Origin: Roseiarcus sp963755075
Lineage (GTDB): Bacteria; Pseudomonadota; Alphaproteobacteria; Rhizobiales; Beijerinckiaceae
Assembly: GCA_963755075.1 (NCBI GenBank)
Contig: CAVWKL010000042.1
Span: 1 to 14,604 of the forward strand
Direction: 5' to 3'
Length of the DNA stretch: 14,604 nt
Numbering within the stretch: the stretch's first letter is position 1; each line of letters begins with the position of its first letter. This document shows positions 6,127 through 13,027 of the stretch, piece by piece. The translations under genes were made by a program, and so were the position numbers. A model generated the notes under the pieces. The model saw only the letters and a program-made list of their open reading frames with translations. It was not told where the DNA came from and did not search any database.

Positions 6127-7377
6127 ATGGGATTGGCGCGGTTGCTGAGCGGCCGGACGGGCGGCACGGATCCTGGCCCTGGGCCGTCGAGCTTGGCCGG
6201 CTTGGCGCTGAAAAAGCTTCTTTCGGTTATCGAGGTCGGTCGTCTCGCGGTCGAGCTGCCGTCCGGCGAGCGCATTGAGCGGGTCGGCGCCTTGCCGGGC
6301 CCCAGCGCGGACATCTCGTTTCGCACCTGGCGCGGGCTGCGGCGCCTGTTCACCCAGGGGGACGTCGGCCTGGCCGCCAGCTACTTCGACGCCGACTGGG
6401 CGAGTTCGGACGTCGAGGCCCTGATCGAGCTCGGCGCGCGCAACGGCCAGCGCTTCATGGACGCCCTGGGCGGATTGGCGCCCTTTCGCCTCCTCAACTG
6501 GCTCGCCCATCGGCGCAACGCCAACACGCCCGCGGGCAGCCGGCGAAATATCGAGTCGCATTACGATCTCGGCAACGAATTCTACCGGCTTTGGCTCGAC
6601 GCGCGCATGATCTATTCCTCGGCGATCTTTCCCCGCGCCGACGCAACGCTCGAACAGGCCCAGCAGACCAAGCTCGCGCGCATTGTCGAGGCGCTGAAGC
6701 TCTCACGCGCCTCGAGCGTGCTGGAAATCGGCAGCGGCTGGGGCGGGCTCGCCGCCTCCATCGCCAGGGCTGGGGCGGCCCGGGTGCTGGGCGTCACGAT
6801 TTCGCCGGCGCAATTGACCCGCGCTTGCGCCCTGGCCCGCGAAGAGGCGCTCGACGACCGCGTCGAATTCAAGTTGCAGGACTATCGCGACGTCCAAGGC
6901 CGGTTCGACCGCATCGTCTCGATTGAAATGATCGAAGCGGTCGGGCGCGAATTCATTCCGCGATATTTCGAAACGATCCGCGACCGCTTGAAGCCGGGCG
7001 GATTGTGCGTATTGCAGGCGATCACCATCGCGGAAGATCGCTTCGCCGACTATTGCCGCCGGCCCGATTTCATTCAGCGATTCATTTTTCCCGGCGGCTT
7101 CCTGCCGTCGAAGACGGCGCTGCGCGAAGCGATCGACCGGGCCGGCCTGCGCCTCGTCGCGGCGGAGACGTTCGGCGAGAGCTACGCGCTGACCCTGCGC
7201 GAGTGGCGCCGCCGCTTTCTCGCCGCCTGGCCGGAGATCGAGCGGCTGGGATTCAACGCCTCGTTCAAGCGTTTGTGGGAATATTACCTCTGCTATTGCG
7301 AGGCGGGGTTTCGCGCCGGCGCCGTCGACGTCGGCCTTTATTCGCTCGCGCACGCCAAACCCGCTGCGCTCGCGTGA
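6127..7377 (+). CDS. cfa: Cyclopropane-fatty-acyl-phospholipid synthase family methyltransferase
   Basis: The 416-residue product matches the CFA synthase family, which uses S-adenosylmethionine to add a methylene across cis double bonds of membrane phospholipid acyl chains. The N-terminal lipid-binding part (about 1-130) is followed by the family signature SHYDLGNEFYRLWLD (about 141-156). The SAM motif VLEIGSGWGG lies at about 199-208, then SIEMIEAVG, and later the FIFPGGFLPS segment. Length is normal for the family. ATG 6127 follows GGGAGGGGGAC, a strong ribosome site; longer readings upstream have no family similarity. It stands alone, 170 bases after the DUF1491 gene and 146 bases before flp, so it is probably a separate unit. 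Other unsaturated-lipid methyltransferases of the family are possible alternatives. A stress or stationary-phase role is known for the family but not visible here. Confidence 0.88.
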   Translation: MGLARLLSGRTGGTDPGPGPSSLAGLALKKLLSVIEVGRLAVELPSGERIERVGALPGPSADISFRTWRGLRRLFTQGDVGLAASYFDADWASSDVEALIELGARNGQRFMDALGGLAPFRLLNWLAHRRNANTPAGSRRNIESHYDLGNEFYRLWLDARMIYSSAIFPRADATLEQAQQTKLARIVEALKLSRASSVLEIGSGWGGLAASIARAGAARVLGVTISPAQLTRACALAREEALDDRVEFKLQDYRDVQGRFDRIVSIEMIEAVGREFIPRYFETIRDRLKPGGLCVLQAITIAEDRFADYCRRPDFIQRFIFPGGFLPSKTALREAIDRAGLRLVAAETFGESYALTLREWRRRFLAAWPEIERLGFNASFKRLWEYYLCYCEAGFRAGAVDVGLYSLAHAKPAALA

Positions 7378-7509
7378 CGTCGGCCGAGCGGTCGGCACCA
7401 ATACTATTGCTTTTTGTCGGTGAAATTAACTCGACCGAAACCGGCGGCGTGGATACTAAGTCTAATCCTAACAGCGTCATGCAAGTCCCGGCAACGAAGC
7501 AATTCCGCC

Positions 7510-7517
7510 GGAGGAGG
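7510..7517 (+). promoter_or_regulatory. Very strong ribosome binding site of flp
   Basis: GGAGGAGG lies six bases before the ATG at 7524. It is the strongest Shine-Dalgarno in the window, as expected for an abundant major pilin. Confidence 0.75.
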
Positions 7518-7523
7518 TGGAGC

Positions 7524-7688
7524 ATGGTGAGGATTTTTTGTCGCTACGTCGCCGACGAAACCGGCGCGACCGCGATCGAATACGCGCTGATTGCTTCGTT
7601 AATTGCCGTCTTCCTCATCGGCGCCTTGGCCGCCCTTGGCACCCGCGTGAGCGGGGAATTCTCCGAGGTCAGCGGCGCCCTTCAGTAG
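7524..7688 (+). CDS. pilA: Flp/Fap-type pilin (major Tad pilus subunit)
   Basis: The 54-residue prepilin has a 14-residue leader ending in Gly14, followed by ATAIEYALIASLIAVFLIGALAAL. This is the class III/Flp pattern: cleavage after Gly, Glu at +5, Tyr at +6 and a hydrophobic helix. After processing by CpaA, subunits of about 40 residues assemble into the Tad/Flp pilus, which mediates surface attachment. The leader carries a Cys at position 6, which would be removed. The upstream 146 bases are relatively AT-rich around 7400-7460 and probably carry the promoter, though I cannot place -35/-10 boxes firmly. It is the first gene of the pilus locus, 154 bases before the preferred cpaA start, a gap holding stem-loops. 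It is the only pilin gene seen here. Confidence 0.92.
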   Translation: MVRIFCRYVADETGATAIEYALIASLIAVFLIGALAALGTRVSGEFSEVSGALQ

Positions 7689-7739
7689 CGCCAGGCGCTG
7701 CGGCGGACTTTTCGACGCGCCCGGCCCGGCTTCCGCTTT

Positions 7740-7823
7740 CGCCGCCGATCCCCCCGGCTTGGCGGCGGCGCCGAAGTAACCGGTGAGCAAGGTTTCGCCT
7801 TTAGCATCGAGGCCGACGGCCTC
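7740..7823. repeat. Two stem-loops between flp and cpaA
   Basis: The first pairs CGCCGCC (7740-7746) with GGCGGCG (7761-7767) around a 14-base loop. The second pairs GAGGCC (7809-7814) with GGCCTC (7818-7823) around GAC. Neither is followed by a clear T-run. Such structures could lower transcription or protect the flp message end, giving more pilin than export machinery. Confidence 0.35.
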
Positions 7824-7842
7824 TCGAAGCGACCGGCGGACC

Positions 7843-8361
7843 ATGGCGGCGACGATTCTCATCCCGGCGATCATTGTTTTCTTTCCCGCCGCGATGGCGT
7901 TGGCGGCGTCGATGGATCTCGTCACGATGACGATCCCCAACCGCATTTGCGCGGCCCTGGCGATCGGCTACTTCGTTCTCGCCGTCGCGGTCGGCGCGCC
8001 CCTCGCTGTCATCTTGATCCATTTTTCCTGCGGCGCGGCGGTGTTGGCCGCGATGTTCGGCATGTTCGCGCTCGGTTGGATCGGCGGCGGCGACGCCAAG
8101 CTCGCGGCGGCGACTTCGCTCTGGCTCGGCTGGGGCCTGATGTTCGACTATGGCGCCTCCGCCGCGCTCTACGGCGGCGCGCTGACCCTCCTCATTCTCT
8201 TTGGGCGCCGCTTCGTTTTGCCGACCTGGCTTTCCCGCCACGATTGGATCGCGCGGCTTCATGACCGCAAGAGCGGCGTCCCCTACGGCATCGCGCTCGC
8301 CGCGGCGGGCCTGATGCTCTATCCCCACACGCAGATTTGGCAGGCCGCAGCGAGCCTGTAA
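7843..8361 (+). CDS. cpaA: Prepilin peptidase CpaA/TadV (A24 family)
   Basis: The 172-residue inner-membrane aspartic protease cleaves the Flp leader. Both catalytic aspartates are visible: Asp25 in SMDLVTMTIPNR and Asp84 in the GxGD-like motif GWIGGGDAKL. About five to six hydrophobic helices surround them. Like other TadV/CpaA proteins it lacks the N-terminal methyltransferase domain of PilD. I prefer ATG 7843 because it directly precedes the first helix; the frame is open to a GTG at 7783, but the extra residues are polar and do not look like family sequence. A GGCGGA lies close before 7843 (two-base spacing, tight). CpaB follows after a 166-base gap that carries a putative CtrA box, so cpaB onward may be separately transcribed. 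Confidence 0.88.
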   Translation: MAATILIPAIIVFFPAAMALAASMDLVTMTIPNRICAALAIGYFVLAVAVGAPLAVILIHFSCGAAVLAAMFGMFALGWIGGGDAKLAAATSLWLGWGLMFDYGASAALYGGALTLLILFGRRFVLPTWLSRHDWIARLHDRKSGVPYGIALAAAGLMLYPHTQIWQAAASL

Positions 8362-8527
8362 ATTCTCGCTTCGCCGACAACAGGCGATCCGCGGCGTCCG
8401 CCGCCAGTCGAGGCGCTTTTCACCTTTCGGTAATCAGTTAGATACACCTGGTTAACCGTAATTTGACGATTGGCTGTTCTTATTGCCCTGGCGCGGAGGT
8501 TCGAGGCGCGAAAAGGGCCGTAAGTTT
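8362..8527. promoter_or_regulatory. Candidate promoter region of the cpaB-F operon
   Basis: This 166-base gap between cpaA and cpaB is AT-richer around 8430-8480. A small GCGGC/GCCGC hairpin (8391-8404) lies near its start, and a CtrA-like box lies at 8452-8466, about 60 bases before the cpaB start. I cannot define -35/-10 boxes with confidence. Confidence 0.45.
8452..8466 (+). promoter_or_regulatory. Near-consensus CtrA binding site upstream of cpaB
   Basis: The bases read TTAA, then CCGTAAT, then TTGA. This matches the CtrA consensus TTAA-N7-TTAA at seven of eight defined positions with exact spacing. CtrA controls pilus genes in Caulobacter, so the placement makes biological sense. The inference is from sequence match only. 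Confidence 0.45.
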
Positions 8528-9334
8528 ATGAACAGATTGCAGATCGCAGTCCTCGGCGTGACCGTCGCCGCCTTCGGCGCGGCCTATGTCCTGTTCGCCA
8601 ATTCGTCGGCGCCGCAGCCGGTCGTCCACACCGTTCAGGCGCCGAAGGTCGAAACGGACGAAGTTCTGGTGGCCGCGCAGGACATCCCGATGGGAACCCT
8701 CATCGGCGACGCTTCGGTCGCCTGGCAAGTGTGGCCAAAGGCGGCGATCTCCGAGCTCATGATCGCCAAGTCGAGCGGCCCGCGCGTCATGGAGGAGGTC
8801 AAGGGGTCGTTGACCCGCGAAGCGTTCTTGCGCGGCGAACCGATGCGTCGGGACAAGCTGGTCAAGGGCGGCAACAGCGGCTTCATGTCGGCGATCCTGC
8901 CCTCGGGAATGCGCGCCGTCGCCATCAAGATCGACAACGCCGGCGATTCCTACGCGGGCGGCTTCATCCTTCCCAACGACCGCGTCGACGTCATCTCGAT
9001 CTTTCACGACGAGGAGGCGACGAAGACCCGCGGCGTCCCGGTGATCGGCGCGCGAACCATCCTGGCCAATGTTCGGGTCCTGGCGATCGGTCAGAACGTG
9101 CAGGAGGAAAACGGCAAGAAGGTCGTCGTGGGGGCCAACGCGACGTTGGAGCTCGATCCGTCTCAGGCCGAAATGATCATCCTCGCCCAGCAGGCCGGCA
9201 ACTCGAACCTCCATCTGGTGTTGCGCAGCCTGGCCGACAGCGCCGGCCCGGCCGAGACCGTCGGGGCGGGCAGCGGCGGGTCCGACGATTTCACCATAGT
9301 GCGCTTCGGCGCCCCGCAGACGGCGGCGCGCTGA
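8528..9334 (+). CDS. cpaB: Tad pilus assembly protein CpaB (RcpC/CpaB, SAF domain)
   Basis: The 268-residue protein has an N-terminal membrane anchor or signal (about residues 5-24). A SAF domain follows with the typical EVLVAAQDIPMGTLI segment at about 45-60. The RcpC/CpaB body then carries SGMRAVAIKIDNAGDSYAGGFILPNDRVDV. Beta-clip SAF domains are thought to bind carbohydrate or peptidoglycan; CpaB is a periplasmic component that helps the CpaC secretin form or cross the wall. ATG 8528 is preceded by AAAAGGG about 12 bases upstream, so the ribosome site is a little distant. The stop codon TGA shares its A with an ATG in the cpaC frame, so the two genes are tightly linked. Confidence 0.9.
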   Translation: MNRLQIAVLGVTVAAFGAAYVLFANSSAPQPVVHTVQAPKVETDEVLVAAQDIPMGTLIGDASVAWQVWPKAAISELMIAKSSGPRVMEEVKGSLTREAFLRGEPMRRDKLVKGGNSGFMSAILPSGMRAVAIKIDNAGDSYAGGFILPNDRVDVISIFHDEEATKTRGVPVIGARTILANVRVLAIGQNVQEENGKKVVVGANATLELDPSQAEMIILAQQAGNSNLHLVLRSLADSAGPAETVGAGSGGSDDFTIVRFGAPQTAAR

Positions 9335-9363
9335 TGGCGGAGGGCGCCCATGGCAAATTTCCA

Positions 9364-9370
9364 AGTGAGG
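9364..9370 (+). promoter_or_regulatory. Ribosome binding site of cpaC
   Basis: AGTGAGG lies eight bases before ATG 9379. It supports that start over the ATG at 9334 that overlaps the cpaB stop. Confidence 0.5.
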
Positions 9371-9378
9371 CTCGCGGC

Positions 9379-10887
9379 ATGAAGAACTTTCGCTTCGCGC
9401 GTCGGTTCGCGCTTTCGATCGGCGCGGCGATCGCCTTTCTTGCGCTGGGGTTCCAAACGCCGGCGCTGTCCGGCGAGGCGGCGGCGCCCTCGTTCATTTC
9501 GGTCGGGGACGGGGTGGCCAAGACCCTACAGCTCGGCGTTGGCCGCTCGGTGATCGTCGATCTGCCCGAGGACGCTGCCGAAATCTTCGTCGGCGAGCCC
9601 AAGGTCGCCAACGCGGTGGTGCGATCGGCGCGCCGCCTCTATGTCGCCGCCATCGCCAACGGCCAGACGACGATCTTCGCCCTTGCCGCCGACGGCCGCA
9701 AGATCGCCGTGCTGCAAGTCACCGTCGGCCGCGACGTCGCCGAGCTTCAACAGCTCTTGAACGTCGCGCTGCCGGGCAACGCCATCACGGTCAAAACCGT
9801 CTCCGACTCGGTCATCCTGATGGGGTCGGTCGCTTCGGCCGGCGAAGCGCAGAAGGCGGTCGACATCGCCAGCGGCTTCATCGGGACGTCAGTGCTGGGA
9901 GCGCCCGCCAGCGCGGGCGCTCCGGGCGCCGCCGCGGCGAACTCGGCGCAACTGAGCATCACGTCCGCCGGCACCCCGGTGACCGGCAAGGTGATCAATT
10001 CGCTGACCATCCGCGGCCTCGACCAGGTCAGCTTGCGCGTGACCATCAGCGAAATTCGCCGCGAAATCGTCAAGCAGCTCGGCGTCAACATGACCGGCAT
10101 CGGGACGGGCTCGAACGGCTTCGTTGTCAACAACCCCTTCTCCGTCAACGGCGCGTTGAGCTCGCCGGAGACCTCGGCGACCTTGGGCTGGGTCACGGCG
10201 GGCATGGGCATCACCGCGACGCTGCAGGCGTTCGAGCGCGAGGGCGTCGCGCGCACGCTCGCCGAGCCGACGGTCACCGCCGTCTCCGGCGAAAGCGCCA
10301 AGTTCCTCGCCGGCGGCACCATCCCGATCCCCAACGGCGAGACCTGCAGCGGCGGCGTTTGCCAGCTGACGATCGTTCAGCAACCCTACGGCGTCACGCT
10401 GAACTTCACGCCGGTGGTTCTCTCCCAGGGCCGCATCCAGTTGCGCGTCGGCACAGAGGTCACCGACGTCGACACCTCGACCACGCAGACCATCGACAGC
10501 ACGCAGATTCCCGGCTTCCGCACGCGCAAGAACGAGACGACCGTCGAGTTGCCCTCGGGAGGGTCGATCGTTTCGGCCGGCCTCATTTCGACCAAGACGC
10601 AACAGGCGATCACCGGCGTCCCAGGCCTGATGAATCTGCCAGTTCTGGGCGCCCTGTTCCGCTCGCGCGATTACCTGCGCGACGAAACCGAACTGCTGAT
10701 CGTCGTCACGCCCTACATCGTGCACGCGATCGACCCGCGCGACGTGGCGCGGCCCGAGGGCAATTTCGCCGAAGCGAGCGATCCGCAAACGTGGCTGCTC
10801 GGCCGCGTCAATCGCATTTATTCGAGCTCGGGCGCCTTGCAGCCCATGCCCGGCTATTCCGGCAAGGTTGGATTCATCACCGACTGA
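9379..10887 (+). CDS. cpaC: Outer-membrane secretin CpaC/RcpA of the Tad pilus
   Basis: The 502-residue product starts with a signal peptide (MKNFRFARRFALSIGAAIAF, cleavage near residue 31). Next come the secretin N-domain (VIVDLPEDAAEIFVGEPKVANAV, about 54-75), a BON-like segment with the KTVSDSVILMGSV strand (about 139-151), and the bacterial type II/III secretin core (about 220-450). The core shows ARTLAEPTVTAVSGESAKFLAGG and, near the end, LMNLPVLGALFRSRDYLRDETELLIVVTPYIV. It forms the ring through which the Flp pilus leaves the cell. A short Cys-containing insertion, CSGGVC, follows GGTIPIPNGET and is discussed as a finding. An upstream in-frame ATG at 9334 would add 15 residues before the signal. 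It is the largest periplasm-facing gene of the operon. Confidence 0.93.
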   Translation: MKNFRFARRFALSIGAAIAFLALGFQTPALSGEAAAPSFISVGDGVAKTLQLGVGRSVIVDLPEDAAEIFVGEPKVANAVVRSARRLYVAAIANGQTTIFALAADGRKIAVLQVTVGRDVAELQQLLNVALPGNAITVKTVSDSVILMGSVASAGEAQKAVDIASGFIGTSVLGAPASAGAPGAAAANSAQLSITSAGTPVTGKVINSLTIRGLDQVSLRVTISEIRREIVKQLGVNMTGIGTGSNGFVVNNPFSVNGALSSPETSATLGWVTAGMGITATLQAFEREGVARTLAEPTVTAVSGESAKFLAGGTIPIPNGETCSGGVCQLTIVQQPYGVTLNFTPVVLSQGRIQLRVGTEVTDVDTSTTQTIDSTQIPGFRTRKNETTVELPSGGSIVSAGLISTKTQQAITGVPGLMNLPVLGALFRSRDYLRDETELLIVVTPYIVHAIDPRDVARPEGNFAEASDPQTWLLGRVNRIYSSSGALQPMPGYSGKVGFITD

Positions 10888-10935
10888 GCGAAGACGACAA
10901 CCATGCCGCGGCCCCAAACACACGAGAGTCTGACG

Positions 10936-11667
10936 ATGTCGAGGAACCCGCCTGACCGCCGATCGCGAGCCCTGCCTCTCGCGTGGCTGCTCTTCGCCGG
11001 CCTCGCCGCCTCGCCGCTGGCGGGCTGCGGCGTCGACTACGCCTCCAACGATTCGGTCGACCCGGTCGACTATCATCAGCGTCACCCCATCATTCTGGCT
11101 CAGGCGCCCTCGGCGCTCGACGTCTATCCCCTCGGCGGCCGGCTCGATGCGCAGTCGGTGGCCAATATTCGCGCCTTCGTCGAGCGCTATCGCGCTCTCG
11201 GCGCGGGCCAAATCACCATCTTGGCGCCGGCGGGCGAGAGAGAGCGCAATCGAGGAGTCATCGATCAGATTCGCCGAACCTTGGCCTCGACCGGGCTGCA
11301 CGGTTACGTCGGCATCGGGTTCTACCCCGTGGGCGACGCGACCCGCGCCTCGCCGGTGCGACTGATATTTCAAGGCCTGAAGGCGACGACGCCGACGCCG
11401 TGCGGCCAGTGGCCGAGCGATTTGGCTTCGGGCGGCTCGATCGCGGGGTGGAAGAACGACAACTACGCGAACTTTGGCTGCGCCACTCAGTCCGTGCTCG
11501 CCGCCCAGGTCGCCGATCCGCGCGATTTCGAGCAGGCGCGCGCGCTCGATTCCCCCGACGTCGAAATGCGGATGCGGGCGATCGGAAACGTGCGCCAGGG
11601 TCAGGATCCCGGAACCGCCTGGAAGATCCAGATCACGCCGATCGGTCAGGTCGGAGGGGGGGGCTGA
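10936..11667 (+). CDS. cpaD: Tad pilus lipoprotein CpaD
   Basis: The 243-residue product is an exported lipoprotein: Arg-rich start, hydrophobic stretch, and lipobox PLAGC with Cys31 as the acylated residue. The mature protein has the CpaD pattern: NDSVDPVDYHQRHPI, then CGQWPSDLA, then the hallmark WKNDNYANFGCATQSVLAAQVADPRDFEQAR. In Caulobacter CpaD is needed for the secretin/pilus assembly and sits at the outer membrane. I chose ATG 10936; an in-frame ATG at 10903 would add 11 residues before the signal and has no better ribosome site (CGAGAG precedes 10936). The last codons form a run of eight G bases that also serves as part of the cpaE ribosome site. It ends three bases before cpaE. Confidence 0.9.
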   Translation: MSRNPPDRRSRALPLAWLLFAGLAASPLAGCGVDYASNDSVDPVDYHQRHPIILAQAPSALDVYPLGGRLDAQSVANIRAFVERYRALGAGQITILAPAGERERNRGVIDQIRRTLASTGLHGYVGIGFYPVGDATRASPVRLIFQGLKATTPTPCGQWPSDLASGGSIAGWKNDNYANFGCATQSVLAAQVADPRDFEQARALDSPDVEMRMRAIGNVRQGQDPGTAWKIQITPIGQVGGGG

Positions 11668-11670
11668 GCC

Positions 11671-12945
11671 ATGCGCGTTTCGGCGGTTGAACAGACGGAG
11701 CCGCTGGCCGTCCCGCGGGCAGGGGCCGCGCCGCAGATCGATCCGGTTCCGCGCGTCTCCATTCAGGCTTTTTGCGAGACGCCGGACATCGCCGCCATCG
11801 TCCAGGCGGCCATCGGCGATCGGCGCATGACCAAAACCCATGTCAAGCAGAACATGGGCGGCGCGGCCGCCGCGGTCGAGGCCTACCGCAACGCGCCGAC
11901 GCCGAACGTCATCGTGCTCGAGGCGACCGCCAATCGCGAGGCGCTGATCGAGCAACTCGACGAGCTCTCCCAATATTGCGACGCCGGAACGAAGGTGGTC
12001 GTCCTCGGTCGAGTCAACGACATCGTGCTCTACCGGCAGTTGATCGCGCGCGGGGTCAGCGAGTACCTCGTGACCCCGTTCAATGTCGTCGAATTCGTCC
12101 AGGCGATTTCGCATCTGTTTCGCGCGCCGGGCGCCAAGCCGCTCGGTCGGGTAATCGCCGTCATCGGCGCCAAGGGCGGCGTCGGATCGTCGACGGTTGC
12201 GCATAATCTTGCCTGGGCGCTGGCGACCGAGCTGGAAATGGCGACGATCATCGCCGACTTCGACCTCGGCTTCGGCACCGCGGGGCTCGACTTCAACCAG
12301 GATCCGCCGCAGGGCGTCGCGGAGGCGGTGTTCGCGCCGGAACGCGTCGATTCGACGCTGATCGACCGTCTTCTGTCCAAGTGCGGCGATAATTTGCATC
12401 TGCTGGCGGCGCCGGCGACGCTCGATCGTCTCTACGACTTCTCGGAAACGTCATTCGATTCCGTGGTCGACACCATGCGCGCCTCGACGCCCTGGGTCGT
12501 TCTCGACCTCCCTCACGCGTGGAACGCCTGGACGCGCCGCATGCTCGTCGGCGCGGACGAAGTGATCATCGTCACCGGTCCGGATCTGGCCAACCTGCGC
12601 AACGCCAAGAACGTCATGGACAACGTGCGCGGCGCGCGCCCCAACGACCATCCGCCCCGCCTGGTCATCAACGGCGTGGGCATGCCCCGGCGGCCGGAAA
12701 TCTCGGTGGCGGATTTCGCCAAGACCATGGAGGCGGAGCCGTTCGCCGTCATCCCTCACGACGCCAAGCTGTTCGGCGCGGCGGCCAACAACGGGCAAAT
12801 GATCGCCGAAATCGACGCCAACGGAAAAATCGCCGAGGTCTTCGCCGATCTCGCCGGCGAAGTCGCAGGCCGCGGGGAAACGCACAAAGCCAAGCGCGGA
12901 CTGTTTGATCCGTTCATCGCCAAGTTCGTTCGCAAGAAAGCCTGA
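11671..12945 (+). CDS. cpaE: Tad pilus localisation ATPase CpaE (MinD/ParA-like)
   Basis: The 424-residue protein has an N-terminal receiver-like domain (about 30-150) without the usual phospho-acceptor pattern, then a MinD/ParA-type P-loop domain (about 160-400). Its P-loop reads GAKGGVGSSTVAHN with Lys168; Ser replaces the second Lys, which is usual for CpaE. Further motifs are IIADFDLGFGTAGLDF (Walker A'-like/switch) and PWVVLDLPHAWNAW (Walker B). CpaE positions the pilus machinery at a cell pole and supports CpaF. It starts three bases after cpaD, with a G-rich ribosome site (GGAGG followed by the G run) overlapping the cpaD end. It is 82 bases upstream of cpaF. Confidence 0.92.
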   Translation: MRVSAVEQTEPLAVPRAGAAPQIDPVPRVSIQAFCETPDIAAIVQAAIGDRRMTKTHVKQNMGGAAAAVEAYRNAPTPNVIVLEATANREALIEQLDELSQYCDAGTKVVVLGRVNDIVLYRQLIARGVSEYLVTPFNVVEFVQAISHLFRAPGAKPLGRVIAVIGAKGGVGSSTVAHNLAWALATELEMATIIADFDLGFGTAGLDFNQDPPQGVAEAVFAPERVDSTLIDRLLSKCGDNLHLLAAPATLDRLYDFSETSFDSVVDTMRASTPWVVLDLPHAWNAWTRRMLVGADEVIIVTGPDLANLRNAKNVMDNVRGARPNDHPPRLVINGVGMPRRPEISVADFAKTMEAEPFAVIPHDAKLFGAAANNGQMIAEIDANGKIAEVFADLAGEVAGRGETHKAKRGLFDPFIAKFVRKKA

Positions 12946-13027
12946 AAACGGTCCACGAAAACGTCAATAGCGTCGGCGCCCGCGGTCGGCTCCCCGCCGA
13001 GCGGCCGCAGAGGCAAGGGAACAAAGG

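Noticed and set aside
7005..7523. Extension of the flp frame upstream into the CFA synthase gene
   Set aside because: The prepilin leader, strong ribosome site and ATG at 7524 define the real start; the upstream part is an out-of-frame reading of cfa.
12172..12195. Missing second lysine of the P-loop in CpaE (GSST instead of GKT)
   Set aside because: This variation is normal for CpaE and not a sign of inactivation here.
9889..12399. Minus-strand open frame of 836 codons across cpaC-cpaD-cpaE
   Set aside because: It is an antisense shadow produced by GC-rich codon structure. Its translation is Arg/Asp/Gly-rich without domain pattern, while the plus strand encodes clear Tad proteins.
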